64,000 nt of DNA, taken from assembly GCA_051294375.1 (NCBI GenBank), contig CM119267.1, forward strand, positions 15,292,105-15,356,104. The letters are read 5' to 3'. Positions 1 to 9,846 of the stretch are shown here, in pieces (position 1 is the stretch's first letter; every line of letters begins with the position of its first letter). Source of the stretch: Paraspadella gotoi. Taxonomy: Eukaryota > Chaetognatha. The position numbers were made by a program, and so were the translations under genes. A model generated the notes under the pieces. It did not search any database, was not told where the DNA came from, and worked only from the letters and a program-made list of their open reading frames with translations.

Positions 1-149
1 TAGTACGTTATGGTATAAAGTCAATTACGCCATGAACAACCGACTGGCATCATAGGACTGTAAAATGTAATGATGTCAGATCAAATGAACCAGCGTTAAA
101 CCAGGCGATGATAAAAGCAAATGTGAAACAAAAATATATTGAGACTAAT

Positions 150-690
150 GCGTAGCAAAAATATTAAAATCAAGTAGAATCCAAATTCGATAGTAGATCA
201 TGAACCTGTGAACATTTTGAAATAAAAAAAAATTATTTTTTTATTTTTCAATTTTCGCATTAGCCCATTGTACTTACCATAGAAAATGTTAAAATTTTAA
301 AATGTTTTTTTCTCTTTATGAATGCAGATTCGAATTCCTAACAAAATATAACTTTTTAAAAAGTTATGTCATTAAGTGGGTCAAAATCCTAAAAAAAATT
401 TATAGTTAACCTATAATTAAAGTTTAGTATAAAAAATATAGTTTTTTACTTAATGAAAGAAGGTTTGATTAAGACTTATGTTTTCTTTTATGAACTTTTT
501 ATATTAGGAATTCGAATATGCTTTCAAAATTAAGAAAAAACTATTTTAAAATTTGAACATTTTCAATAGCGAGCACTAACTACAAAGTATAAATATGGGC
601 TAATGCGAAAATTGATACAAGACTGTTCATGATCAACTAATAGAATTTTGATCAGCAACTTTCACTACGCCTTAATGGAGACATACTACG
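150..690. mobile_element. Inverted-repeat (MITE-like) element
   Basis: An AT-rich palindromic element. The left arm (about 150-365) and right arm (about 490-690) are diverged inverted copies. The clearest shared blocks are CAATTTTCGCATTAGCCCAT (left, near 249) with its complement ending near 620, GATCATGAAC (left near 196, complement near 630), and GAATTCGAAT-type sequence close to the centre. There is no open frame of note. I could not find a target duplication, so the outer limits are approximate. It could be a non-autonomous DNA transposon or an old inverted duplication. Confidence 0.6.
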
Positions 691-812
691 TAGAATTAAA
701 TATTCATTGGCTAGAAAAGTAAGGACTAAAAGAGTAGCAGGCGATGTTTAACTACCATTTAATTTAAAATTCCTCCCCCAATTTTCTCCCATCCCCCCCC
801 TCTCGTTCAAAG

Positions 813-1044
813 TCTCCATTTCTCTCAACCCGGAAGAACCTTCCAACATCAACTCCAAGTCCAACGCCGCCGCCGACGTCGACGAAGACGACGACAAAAT
901 CTACGCGGTGGAGGACGACGAAGACGACGACGCCGGTGGCGGCGAAACGGACCAAGCGATCGAAGCGCCACCAGTGGACGAAGACGATCGCAACGTCAAC
1001 AAAGACGGCAAGAGGAAGAAGAAGAGCGATTGCGTCGCTATTAG
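813..1044 (+). CDS. Gene A exon: acidic cytoplasmic tail of a membrane protein
   Basis: Open in one frame: SISLNPEEPSN, a serine/alanine stretch, D/E-rich blocks (VDEDDDKIYAVEDDEDDD) and a basic end KRKKKSDCVAI. The exon follows a strong pyrimidine tract ending CAAAG (acceptor at 811-812) and stops at a GTAATT donor (1045). It ends two bases into a codon; the next exon supplies the third (AG+G, Arg), giving CVAIRIVNTVIIF. Codons end mostly in C or G, as in the fibrinogen exons of this window. The Lys/Arg cluster just before the membrane segment predicts an N-inside (type II) topology. Earlier exons, if any, lie outside the window. Family not recognised. Confidence 0.65.
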
Positions 1045-1479
1045 GTAATTGAAGGAGTGGGCGTGGTTGTGGAAAGTTGGCGTGGTTGTTGAGGAAGTGG
1101 GCGTGGTTGTGGTGAGGCTGCCGTGGTTTTTGGGAGAGGTGTGCGGGGTTGTGTTCGTGGAAACTCTGGGAAATAAGTTGACGAAAGGGATCTTTTGGGT
1201 TGTTTTTTTTACCAAAAAACGACGATAAGGACCCCAATGTCATCCGTAAATATTTTTTAAAGAGAATTTATATTACAGAATCAATAAATCAATAAATCAT
1301 TAAGTCGAATAAACAACATATCAATAAATAATTCAGTAAAAGCAATTAATTATTAAATTGGAAATAATCAATAAATCGATAAACAATAGCTAAATCAATC
1401 ATGTAAACAATCATTAAAAAAATCACTATCGATCAATCAAGCAATCGAACATATCTATTAGAAAACTAGAACAGATTGT

Positions 1480-1560
1480 AATCTAACCTTGTGTTGTATA
1501 GACGCTCCCTCTATTTCCAGAAGACAACACTGACTTCCCGTTCCCAAATTGAATTATTAG
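1480..1560. repeat. Dispersed repeat, copy 1
   Basis: About 75 bases (TAACCTTGTGTTGTATAGACGC..., CCCTCTATTTCCAGAAGACAAC) match a second copy near 24877-24950 in the same orientation, with scattered substitutions. It lies in the intron between the first two gene A exons. Nature unknown; no terminal structure visible at this size. Confidence 0.5.
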
Positions 1561-1634
1561 AAAACATTTTTAAGAAAGAATATATATTTGATTAAATAAT
1601 ATAAATTGACCATAAATTAAATTTTCATATCAAG

Positions 1635-1911
1635 GATCGTGAACACGGTGATCATCTTCGTCGTGACGAGCGCCTTCATCTGCGGCCTCCTCGTCACTTT
1701 CTACCAAGAGGCCGTCGACGTCAACGGTCGCCGACGTTCTCTCAAACCTTCCCTCTACCAGATCTCCAACGACAGCCTCAAGCCGAACGCCCCCGGCGCC
1801 GATTCCAACGCGAGCAGCGCGGAAACTTGGATCGAAAGGCCCGGATCCGATGCGAGGAAATTTAACTCTGGCGCCGGAAATGGATATTTATCAAGCATCA
1901 ATCGTTATCCC
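1635..1911 (+). CDS. Gene A exon: transmembrane segment and stalk
   Basis: Starts after ATCAAG and continues the frame of the exon ending at 1044. The first residues, IVNTVIIFVVTSAFICGLLV, are an obvious membrane helix, followed by an extracellular or luminal stalk (TFYQEAVDVNGRRRSLKP...) rich in Ser, Asn, Pro and Ala. One Asn-Ala-Ser and one Asn-Asp-Ser sequon are visible. A phase-0 donor GTAAAG lies at 1912; without splicing the frame runs to TGA at 2008-2010. The design (acidic tail, basic patch, one membrane helix, stalk) fits type II glycosyltransferases, TNF-like ligands or other signal-anchor proteins; nothing seen decides among them. Confidence 0.65.
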
Positions 1912-2051
1912 GTAAAGTACAAGCATCGCCGCGTAGAACACGTGCATCATAACGGAGCGGACAAGCGTGTCGTCTTGTCAATTAGGCGAAATGACGAATT
2001 TAGGCCATGATCGTTTGACCGGGTGCCGCTTGCTTTCGATAGTATTTCCAG

Positions 2052-2297
2052 CTCAAGTTCCACCCGATCGCACCTGTACTCACCTCGTCTCAATCGGAGA
2101 TATTTTCGAGGTTCCCGTCATCGTTGGAGGTGACGTTCGAAGAGGCGGCGTCAGAACGGCGTCAAAAACGAATCCGCGTTCGTCGATCCAACGGCGCCCG
2201 AAAACGTCTTCTACAACTTGCTCACGGCGCCGTTTCGCTCTTGTCGAATACGCCGAGAACGAAAACGTTGTTACATGGGTGGCGCATTTTTATTTAA
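2052..2297 (+). CDS. Gene A candidate 3' exon, frame uncertain
   Basis: A good acceptor (TATTTCCAG) at 2051 and phase 0 match the donor at 1912. The joined frame reads LKFHPIAPVLTSSQSEIFSR, then FPSSLEVTFEEAASER and a very basic stretch (RRQKRIRVRRSNGARKR) to a TAA at 2295-2297. From about 2150 on, a different frame, that of the upstream exon, looks more like coding sequence by codon ending (GVKNESAFVDPTAPENVFYN, then LLTAPFRSCRIRRERKRCYM). A one-base insertion near 2150, or a different intron, would reconcile them. A dibasic/furin-like stretch is present in either reading. Treat the boundaries as provisional. Confidence 0.35.
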   Translation, partial: LKFHPIAPVLTSSQSEIFSRFPSSLEVTFEEAASERRQKRIRVRRSNGARKRLLQLAHGAVSLLSNTPRTKTLLHGWRIFI

Positions 2298-2829
2298 TCT
2301 TAAAATTTTTTTCGGCTTTTCACAAAAAAAATAAAAATAAAAATGTGCATGAGATGAGAATATACGTTTTAGTATTATTTCATCGTATCTGCGATTTGTC
2401 TTGGGGTTTGAACTCGGGTCGTTCAAAACAAATGAACAATCAATCAGCTGATTTGAACTTGTTTTGGGTTCATCCAATAATCCATCTGGCTAGAAAAACA
2501 TTTCACAAAGTTTACTAATAATTAACCTACTCTCTTCAAATCTCATCTCGTTATTAATTTACGAATTATTAAGATTACTTATTGATGTGTTATTACTTAG
2601 CCATATAGATATTACAATTGCTTGTCGGTAAAAGCAGCTGAATATCTATATACTTTGATTATTTTAATAAAGTACATTTTAATATCAAACCAAGCAAGAT
2701 TGGTTTTTGGATAAACTTTTATACAAAGCAAATATAAACTTTTCTATTGTCACGAACGAAAGCGTCAACGCCACTTCTGGTCCGATGCCAAGCGATCCGT
2801 TTCCAAGGCGACAACGACGCATCCACACA

Positions 2830-2913
<84 letters not shown>

Positions 2914-5357
2914 ATTATGATCCGAAAAACTGACCTATGTCGAAGTGAGCGTATCAGCTTGTCAACTTAAGGCCGGGATCACTCAACCTAAAATTGTAGA
3001 CATCTTAATTTACTGTATCTTAATCATTTTCTCACATCTTGTAAGAGGTTTTCTATTAAAAAATAATCGAAAACTTTTAAAAATCTACCCAAAATGTTCA
3101 TTAAAAATTTAAACAAATTTTTTTTTCGGTAAAACTAGATTTTCAAGAGAAAAATATTTTTTTAACTGTAAGCTAAATTTTTTACAACCAAATTTTCAAC
3201 TTAAAACTGATTCTTTACCGTAAGCTCAATTTCTACTTCTTATATTTAATTCTTCTTTGGTACAAGTACATACTTGGAGTTGTATCACTAATAAGTTTAA
3301 AATAAACTACTCTACACATTTTCCAGACGGATTTTTATGCTTTTATGAGTTTATGAGTTAAAAACTTATCAATTACATTTGAATTTACTTTTTAGCTTCC
3401 AATGTAAATTTATATCATAATATAGTTGCCTATTTCAGGAATCTCTGAAAAAAAAAATCAATTCTGAATTAAAAAAATTAAAAACAGTAAGCCATTTTTT
3501 TAAGACATCAGCGTTGAACAAACTCCATCATCACATCCCGTGCTTGTGTATGTTGTGGTGAATCTTGCAAAGTAATGAGTACAGAATTTAATTTCTTGAC
3601 GAAGTGAAGTTAAAAACGAAGAGTTGAGCTCAAACCGTTGGACTCTTCTTGAAGAAAAAAATATCTGGGCAAGAAAAGAAAGGTGGGGGAGATTCTATGA
3701 GCGCGTTTTTGAAAATGTTTTTCGTTCAAAGATATTAAGAATTAATCACAAAAATTGACTAAATAATCAAATTTTCTATGAAGGAAGGCAAATTTTGAAA
3801 TTATTTTCATAGATCAGAGTTCGTTACCTAAAGTAATTCATGCCAAATTTCATGAGAAACCGCCTTACCGTTTGGGCTGCAACTCTTCAAATAGGTTTCT
3901 TTTATTTTATATAGTAAAAAAAATTGAAAAAACGATGACGCCTTTGAAAAAATAGTAAAGTGAATACATTTTCGGAATCGTCAGGAGCTCTCCTTTCGAA
4001 ATCCGAGCTCGGCTTTAGCCTAATATAATATTGAATTGAGTGATCCCGGACCTTAAACGGGAAAATAGCCACTTTGATAACTAAAATTTTAAACCATAAC
4101 ATCTTCCTAACTCCCGATCTTTTATCATCAACAAAAAAAAAGTTTAGAAAAGGTTAAGTACTGCGTTTTATTAATAAGTTAACTGACGCTACCCGTCTAG
4201 ATTGCGAAAATAATTCTGACAATGACCGCGAGAGTTACAGAAATGTTCGAAAAAAAAAAAAGATTTTGATTCTCCAAGCGCGTGATAAATAGTTTCTATC
4301 GGTTAATCGAAGCTCAGTGGTTTATTTATCCATTCGGGATCAGTGATATGTTAATGCGGTTTTATGCTTTTTATTCTTTTTTTTTTAAATTTTTATTTCA
4401 AGCTCCCGAACGTGAATTCCACTGATTAAATTTATTTTTAGTTTAGGCTGAAAAAACAAAATTTCTTCCGAGACACGATAATGATTATAAACGAGATCGA
4501 TCAAAGTTTCTAGGTTTAATCCAACGAAATACCGCTGATAACTGTTAGGTAAACAATTTATAACTTTTGAAACATGCAAAAAAAAATTGGAAAAAAAAAA
4601 TTCATGCAAAAAAATTATAAAAAATCAAAACGGTACAACTTAATTGTGCTATTTACATTCATTTAGTCAATTGGGAATGCAGTTTACAGACAATTTCCAT
4701 TTGAATACATTAAAAATCAGAGTGAAATTTGGAGAAAAAAAAAGCTTAACATGGAATATTTTAAACCGGGGCTAGTATCTCTTATTCATGCTATCATCAT
4801 AGATAGTATAGTTTTCGTAGAAATGTAAAAACCACGGTAAGACACTCTTTGTTGGAAGTGTGATTTATAGATATTTGTTAATTCGCTCTACCATAAGATA
4901 GCTTCATCGAAAAATAGGATATTTTTCATTCATTCCATTTTATTCCTCCAATATTGTATGAAACGTAATACTGTACAAATTCGAAAAATTTCGCCGGACT
5001 GTACGATTTTTCATTTCTTGAATGGAGAAAATGAGAAAAAGGGATAAAAAAATTCGTACTTTCGCACCATGCAAAACTGGGCGCGTTCAAACATTTTTTT
5101 TCATAAAAGTAAAGTGGTTAAAACTATTTTTAGAATAAGGACTCGCGTCCGTGTATGCAAACAAATGAGAGAATGAGTTCTTAATTCATCAAAAATTTTC
5201 AGAATCGAATGTTTAAAAAAACAAGAGTGAAATAAAGAATATATAACGAGAGTTTACAAAGGCTGCCATTGCATTGATTTAATATTAAATAACATGTCAT
5301 GTATGTACACAAAATTGAGGAAAAGGATCCTTATTTATGCAAATGTCCCGCCGTCTC
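2298..5357. other. Intergenic, AT-rich, with one long (TC)n tract
   Basis: Between the gene A candidate end and the 3' end of the fibrinogen-related gene. It contains a (TC)n microsatellite at about 2834-2913. Otherwise it is AT-rich DNA with no open frame of coding character and no splice-bounded exon on either strand. The stretch just below 5358 should contain the 3' UTR of the fibrinogen-related gene; an ATTAAA-like poly(A) signal on the minus strand is near 5280. Confidence 0.5.
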
Positions 5358-5518
5358 TCACTTCTTGTCGACATGAATGGGCATCTGAGGATGGACGACG
5401 TTGTTGCTGATGTTCTCTTCCGTGGGGCGAACCTTCATGGAGACCGTCTTCAAGGACGAGTGGAGGTGGATGGTGTTCCATTGGATCCCGTTGCGGACGA
5501 AGTAGTTGTCGTGGCTCC
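5358..5518 (-). CDS. Fibrinogen-related protein, last exon
   Basis: Minus-strand terminal exon of the fibrinogen-related gene. The acceptor CTTCCGCAG precedes it and the frame continues from the exon at 6310-6428 (G+GG, Gly). It encodes SHDNYFVRNGIQWNTIHLHS then SLKTVSMKVRP, the classic end of a fibrinogen C-terminal domain (NGI.W..... ..LK.VSMKVRP), followed by a 22-residue polar tail ending VDKK and TGA. Known family role: these domains bind carbohydrate or acetyl groups or protein ligands outside the cell, as in ficolins, tachylectins and angiopoietins. The short tail after MKVRP is not part of the standard domain. Confidence 0.93.
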
Positions 5519-5592
5519 CTGCGGAAGCGAACGGGTTGTATGGGGAGAAATATCTCTTTGATTGGTCAATTTCTCTCTTTCTCTAAAATTGT

Positions 5593-5593
<1 letters not shown>

Positions 5594-5688
<95 letters not shown>
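5594..5688. repeat. (TC)n microsatellite
   Basis: An interrupted (TC)n tract just upstream, in gene sense, of the last fibrinogen-related exon, inside the final intron. It could act as an extended polypyrimidine tract only on the plus strand, so probably has no splicing role for this gene. Confidence 0.9.
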
Positions 5689-5690
<2 letters not shown>

Positions 5691-6018
5691 CCTCGCACAT
5701 ACGCACAAACTAATTCCTTCTCACTCTTCAATCAATGAAAAAAGCCAGCTGGACATTGAACCTTTCTTTTCAGGAGCCTAAAACTATTTCATTTAAAGAA
5801 AACGATTTCGCAATTCCTTGAAAATTCGTCCGCTTAATCAGGCGCATCAACCGCAGCTGCAGCAGAAGCAGCAGCCTTCTCTCTCCCTCTCATTCCAGCG
5901 AATGTTTTCTCCCTCATTTTATTCCCCCCAACCGGCCCCCTTCGTGGCCTCCCGCTCCCGACGGCTTGAGCGCAATTCCTAGAAATTCTTCCGCAATTCC
6001 CAGAAATAAAAGGCGGCC

Positions 6019-6147
6019 TCAGTTCCCGGCGATGAAGAGGCCGCTGTCGACATTACCGTTACGCTCGAAGGTAATATCGGGATATTTAGAGTTTGTGTCG
6101 GTTTGCAAGGCGTCGAAAAATTCCCCGCGAACATTGAAACTCGGCAT
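6019..6147 (-). CDS. Small ORF, 42 codons, possible coding exon
   Basis: A 42-residue minus-strand frame from ATG at 6147 to TGA at 6019: MPSFNVRGEFFDALQTDTNS, then KYPDITFERNGNVDSGLFIA and GN. Codons end strongly in C or T as in the confirmed exons, and the amino-acid mix is that of a folded protein rather than repeat sequence. It sits in the last intron of the fibrinogen-related gene on the same strand. It could be an alternative terminal exon, a short independent gene or a relic. No acceptor in the right phase for the gene was found, and I recognise no homologue. Confidence 0.3.
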   Translation of the reverse strand: MPSFNVRGEFFDALQTDTNSKYPDITFERNGNVDSGLFIAGN

Positions 6148-6309
6148 TACATAAAAACGTTACCTCGACACGACTTGTGGCAATTGTGTCTCAAGCTTCG
6201 CAACAAAGAACGTCCTTTAAAAAATGTCTCAGTTTTGCAAATCTCATCCAGCTAAAATCTTTGACAAACCCGACGATCTCCTGGCGAATTCCTACTCGCT
6301 ACGACTGAC

Positions 6310-6428
6310 CTTTGTGGTAATAAACTCCGTTGAGGTGACTCTCGAAACAAGAGTTAAACCACCAGGCGCCGTGAAAATGTTCAGCGCAGTTGTCGTAGTA
6401 ACGGTTGTCGTTGTCCTGATCGTAGGTG
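6310..6428 (-). CDS. Fibrinogen-related protein, calcium-site and second cysteine-pair exon
   Basis: Acceptor CCCCTTCACAG, donor GTCAGT. It encodes TYDQDNDNRYYDNCAEHFHG, AWWFNSCFESHLNGVYYHK. This is the most diagnostic part of the domain: D-x-D-N-D calcium-binding loop (DQDND), then the Cys pair NCA...WWFNSC, then the ESHLNGVYY motif that forms part of the ligand pocket in ficolins and tachylectins. The first base completes a Ser codon (AG+C) from the exon at 8348-8518, and the last base starts the Gly codon completed by the exon at 5518. All key residues are present, so the domain should fold and bind calcium. Confidence 0.95.
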
Positions 6429-6529
6429 CTGTGAAGGGGGGGAAGAAAAAGATTAGCCGTTTTCCAGTTTTGCAGGCGATTAGAGGGCGCTATTTTTCGA
6501 GAAAAAAAAACCATTTCTGTTCCTAATCC

Positions 6530-6735
6530 CAGAACTTAACCCATATATTTAATCTTAATATTTTATTACATATTTAAACATAAATACTAAACCCGAATCT
6601 CTGATCCTAGTCTTTTAACCTATCCCCTAACCTTAATTTGTAACCTAACCCATATCATGAACCCTTAACCTAATCTTTAAACTTAAAAAGTGATTAATTC
6701 TGAATTTAAGCCAAAATAGGGCGTTTTTGTAAAAC
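6530..6735. repeat. Degenerate telomere-like repeat, copy 1
   Basis: A run of irregular CCTAACC/CTTAACC/CCCTAACC words about 190 bases long, ending in AAAATAGGGCGTTTTTG. A second, longer copy at about 29640-29955 has the same word type and the same ending. Words resemble degenerate CCCTAA/CCTAA telomeric units. It is within the intron upstream of the 6310-6428 exon. Confidence 0.6.
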
Positions 6736-7049
6736 ATGGCCAATATCTTTTTCTTTTCATGGCACTCACCTAAATTTACATGAATTATTCAGTACTAAAC
6801 GAATTCAATTAATATCAGAACCAATTTTATTTTGAATTTGAAAAAGTCAACGTTGAATTTAACGTCCTCGTTTTCGTCGTCGTGGCAAACGCAGTCGTCG
6901 TCACCATGGTAACCGCTTCATCTTCATTCATTGATTTAAAAAGATGTCTTTTAAACGAGTTAAGTCGTAATTCTTTTGGCAGAGAGTAAAAAATTAAACT
7001 GGTACGGGTAAGGTTAAGGAGCGATGGGGAAGAGTGTGTGGGGGTGAGA

Positions 7050-7480
7050 TAGAGAGAGAGAGAGAGAGAGTGAGGAGAGGAGAGATTGAAGAGATGAGAG
7101 AGAGGATGAGCAGAGAGGAGAGGGGAGAGGAGAGAGAAATTTTAAAAAAGACCTAAAGAGCTTAGTGGAAAGGGTGAAGGGGGATTCAAGCGAAATAATG
7201 GATTTGACATGAAAATCGTTTCTCACAAAGATTCAATTCTCGTTAAAAAAATACTCGTCTCTTTCGTCCTTCGTTCTCTCTCACTTTCTCTCTCCTCACG
7301 ACTCTTTTGGGAGAGACGAACGTTCTTCAATCTCCATCTCTCTCTTCTCTCTCTCTCTCTTCCTCTTTCTCTCTCTCTCTTCTCTCGTCTCTCTCTCTTC
7401 TTCTCTCCTCTCTCTCTCTCCTCCTCTCATCTCTCTCTCTCTCTCTATCTCTCTTCTCAGAAAAACAGCTTTTTTTGTCC
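7050..7480. repeat. GA/TC-rich block
   Basis: Interrupted (GA)n from about 7050 to 7135, then interrupted (TC)n from about 7270 to 7460, so opposite strands of the same simple repeat face each other. Intronic to the fibrinogen-related gene; all reading frames here are repeat artefacts. Confidence 0.8.
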
Positions 7481-8189
7481 TCTTAAAAAAAATAAATAAA
7501 TTCTGTCATCGGCCCCTAAACTGAAAGAGGTCAATGCACATTGCTTCTTACTCAATGCTTAGTCGTCGGGGAAACTACTATGAAAGACTTTGTTTGCTTA
7601 CACAGTCAATGACGAATGTTGTCACTTCAGTAGTGTAGTCGCGGAGTAACTTTTCGGTCGGTCGGTTTCAAATGCATTTATTTTTGGCAATGCTATATTA
7701 TTTTAATCACTATTTTGTAAAGCATTTGTACATCATAAAAAAAATTTCAATTTGCGGCATTTTCATTCCTTTTCTGATTCTAAGATGTATATTTATTTCT
7801 TCTTCGTCAATCGCCCTTGGATTGTTCCTTTGTTTTCTCCTCATCTCCCCCGAAAAGATTCTCCTTTTACTTTTTCTTTTTTTTTCTCTTTCGTTGACTT
7901 TCTACTTTTCTCCTAGACTTTTTTTTTCCCCCCGAGCTTCTTTATTTACTCTCCTCGTCTTTTTCCACTTCTCAACTTTGACACAAACATCGAATTCGTT
8001 TAAACTCATTTCGTTTTCCTGTCACCGTCGGAGATTTGCATTCCTCGGAGAGAAAAAATCCTTTTTTAATGTTAAGAAAATCTCAAATGCACGTACGTGT
8101 ATTCCGCGTGTATTTTGCGTGTTTTCTATTTCAATTATATCCGTAAAAATGTGTGATCACGCAAGCTACACCCTCCCGCCAGCACTTTC

Positions 8190-8227
8190 TCAACATCCAT
8201 TACTTTCATGAAAGTAATGGATGTTGA
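8190..8227. repeat. Perfect 38-bp palindrome
   Basis: A perfect inverted repeat without spacer: TCAACATCCATTACTTTCA followed immediately by its complement. It lies 120 bp beyond the GC donor of the fibrinogen-related exon, inside the intron. Two explanations are open: a cruciform-forming element, or a fold-back joint created during assembly. Confidence 0.9.
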
Positions 8228-8347
8228 ATTCGAGCATCGGAAAAGTCTTTTACCCCCCGTCCCCTTTTCACGACATCCACGAAGCCCTTCTTCACTCACC
8301 CTTTTCGCAAACCTCGACACCAAACTTCCGCTCCTTCCCCCACTCGC

Positions 8348-8518
8348 CTGAAGGGTTGTCCGTTGTGGTTCTCCCAGTACGAGGTCAGCGAGTCTCCCGC
8401 GTTTCCATGGAAACCGGCGACGTGAAGAGCGAATTTCTCTTCGGCGGATTCGAGGCGGAAGGAATCGTACTCCGCGTAGTAGCGATTCCCTTCCCAGTCG
8501 CTCATGTCGATGCGCAGC
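8348..8518 (-). CDS. Fibrinogen-related protein, central domain exon (GC donor)
   Basis: Acceptor CCCTTTTCCCAG. The frame reads LRIDMSDWEGNRYYAEYDSF, RLESAEEKFALHVAGFHGNA, GDSLTSYWENHNGQPF, matching the family pattern LR.dl.D..G...yA.Y..F.v..e...Y.L.v....G.aGD.l....... ..F. The 5' junction restores Met (AT+G). The 3' end must fall after TTCAG for the phase to fit the next exon (AG+C, Ser, giving QPFSTYDQD), and the intron then begins GCGAGT. This is therefore a GC-AG intron, a known minor class in animals. Confidence 0.95.
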
Positions 8519-8714
8519 CTGGGAAAAGGGAGGAGAGAGGGGTTGAGAGGAAGGGGCAAGGTCTGGATATAAATGTGTATTGTATCGCTTTGTACGACAA
8601 AGATGATAGAGAGAAGGAAATAAAAGTCGCGCAGTGAGCGCGCTTGGCTCGAAAATATTGATTCTACTTTCCTTTTTTACTTTTTTTTTNNNNNNNNNNN
8701 NNNNNNNNNNNNNN

Positions 8715-9802
8715 ATGAGAAAAAATAAAAATAAAAATAAATAAAGGAAAGCCCCTCAAAATAACAGTGACAAACTAAACAAAAATTGCCCAGGAAAGGC
8801 TGTCATTTTTAAAAAAGATTTTATATATAAAGAAAAAAATAAGAAAAAAATAAGAAAAAACTACAAAAGCAACCTCCTGGGCTTTGTGAAATATAATCGA
8901 CATATAAAAAAAAAGCTGCTCCAAATGAGTGAAAAACTTTTCTGCAGCCCGAATTAAAAAGGCAAAAAAGGGAGTGCATAAAGAAGAAAGCGCTTTTTTT
9001 CACGATTTTCTTAACTGAGTCATTTTCGTCGTCGTCGGTCGTCGTCGGTTCGTCGCAGCGGCGGCGTCAGCGGCGCCGTCGTTAAAGAAGGAATCAATCA
9101 CGCCTCGAGCCTAAATGATGCCTGGCCTCTGGTTCCTCCTTTCTCTTCCTCTCGTCTCTCTCAATCTCATCTCTCTCAATCTCTCTCTCTCTCTCTCTCC
9201 ATCCTCTCTCTCTCTCTCTCTCTCTCCTCTCTCCTCTCTCCCTCTCTCGTCACTCTCTCTCTCTCTCTCTCCAATTTCGCAAACTTTTTTTTCCCATCAT
9301 GGCATCTAGTAGTGGACTCTCCTCTTTTCACACCTTTCCTCCTCGGTCTTCCCTTTTCACATACCTTCCCTTTCCTATGTCATTGCTCCTCCTTTCCTTT
9401 TTTTAATCTTCTCCGCATAGGTTCTTTTTAATTTTTCCTCCTTCGAAAAAGAACAAAGCAATGGGCATCCTGATGCAATCTTTAAATTCACATCTCAAAT
9501 TAAAAAGCTGCTCTTTTTTTTTTTGTCGTTGTCGGTCTGATGCCTTTTTAATTCGGGTGCAGAGAGTTTTTCACTTCATTCGGGCGGAGCTTTTTTTATA
9601 TTCGATTATATTCACAAAGCCTGAGTCCCAGGCGTTGCTTTTGTAGTTTTTTCTTATTTTTTTCTTATTTTTGTTTCTTTATTATTAAAATTCTTATTTT
9701 AAAAATGACAGCCTTTCCTGGCAATTTATTGTTTAGTTTGTACTGTTTATTTGAGGGGGCTTTTTCCTTTATTTTATTTTTGTTTTTATTTTTTCTCATT
9801 TA

Positions 9803-9803
<1 letters not shown>
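8715..9803. repeat. Large inverted repeat with about 250-bp arms
   Basis: The left arm (8715 to about 8962) and right arm (about 9540-9803) are inverted copies of each other. Shared blocks include GGAAAGGCTGTCATTTTTAA and AAGAAAAAACTACAAAAGCA in one arm and their complements in the other. Arms differ by several small indels, so this is not a trivial copy. The left arm abuts a 25-N gap (8690-8714). The 580-bp centre holds CGTCGTC and TC-rich sequence. Could be a fold-back element or an inverted duplication. Confidence 0.75.

Positions 9804-9846
<43 letters not shown>

Noticed and set aside
2685-2970. Long Arg/Glu and Ser/Leu frames over (GA/TC)n tracts here and throughout
   Set aside because: Pure translations of dinucleotide repeats with no splice context; open in several frames on both strands at once.
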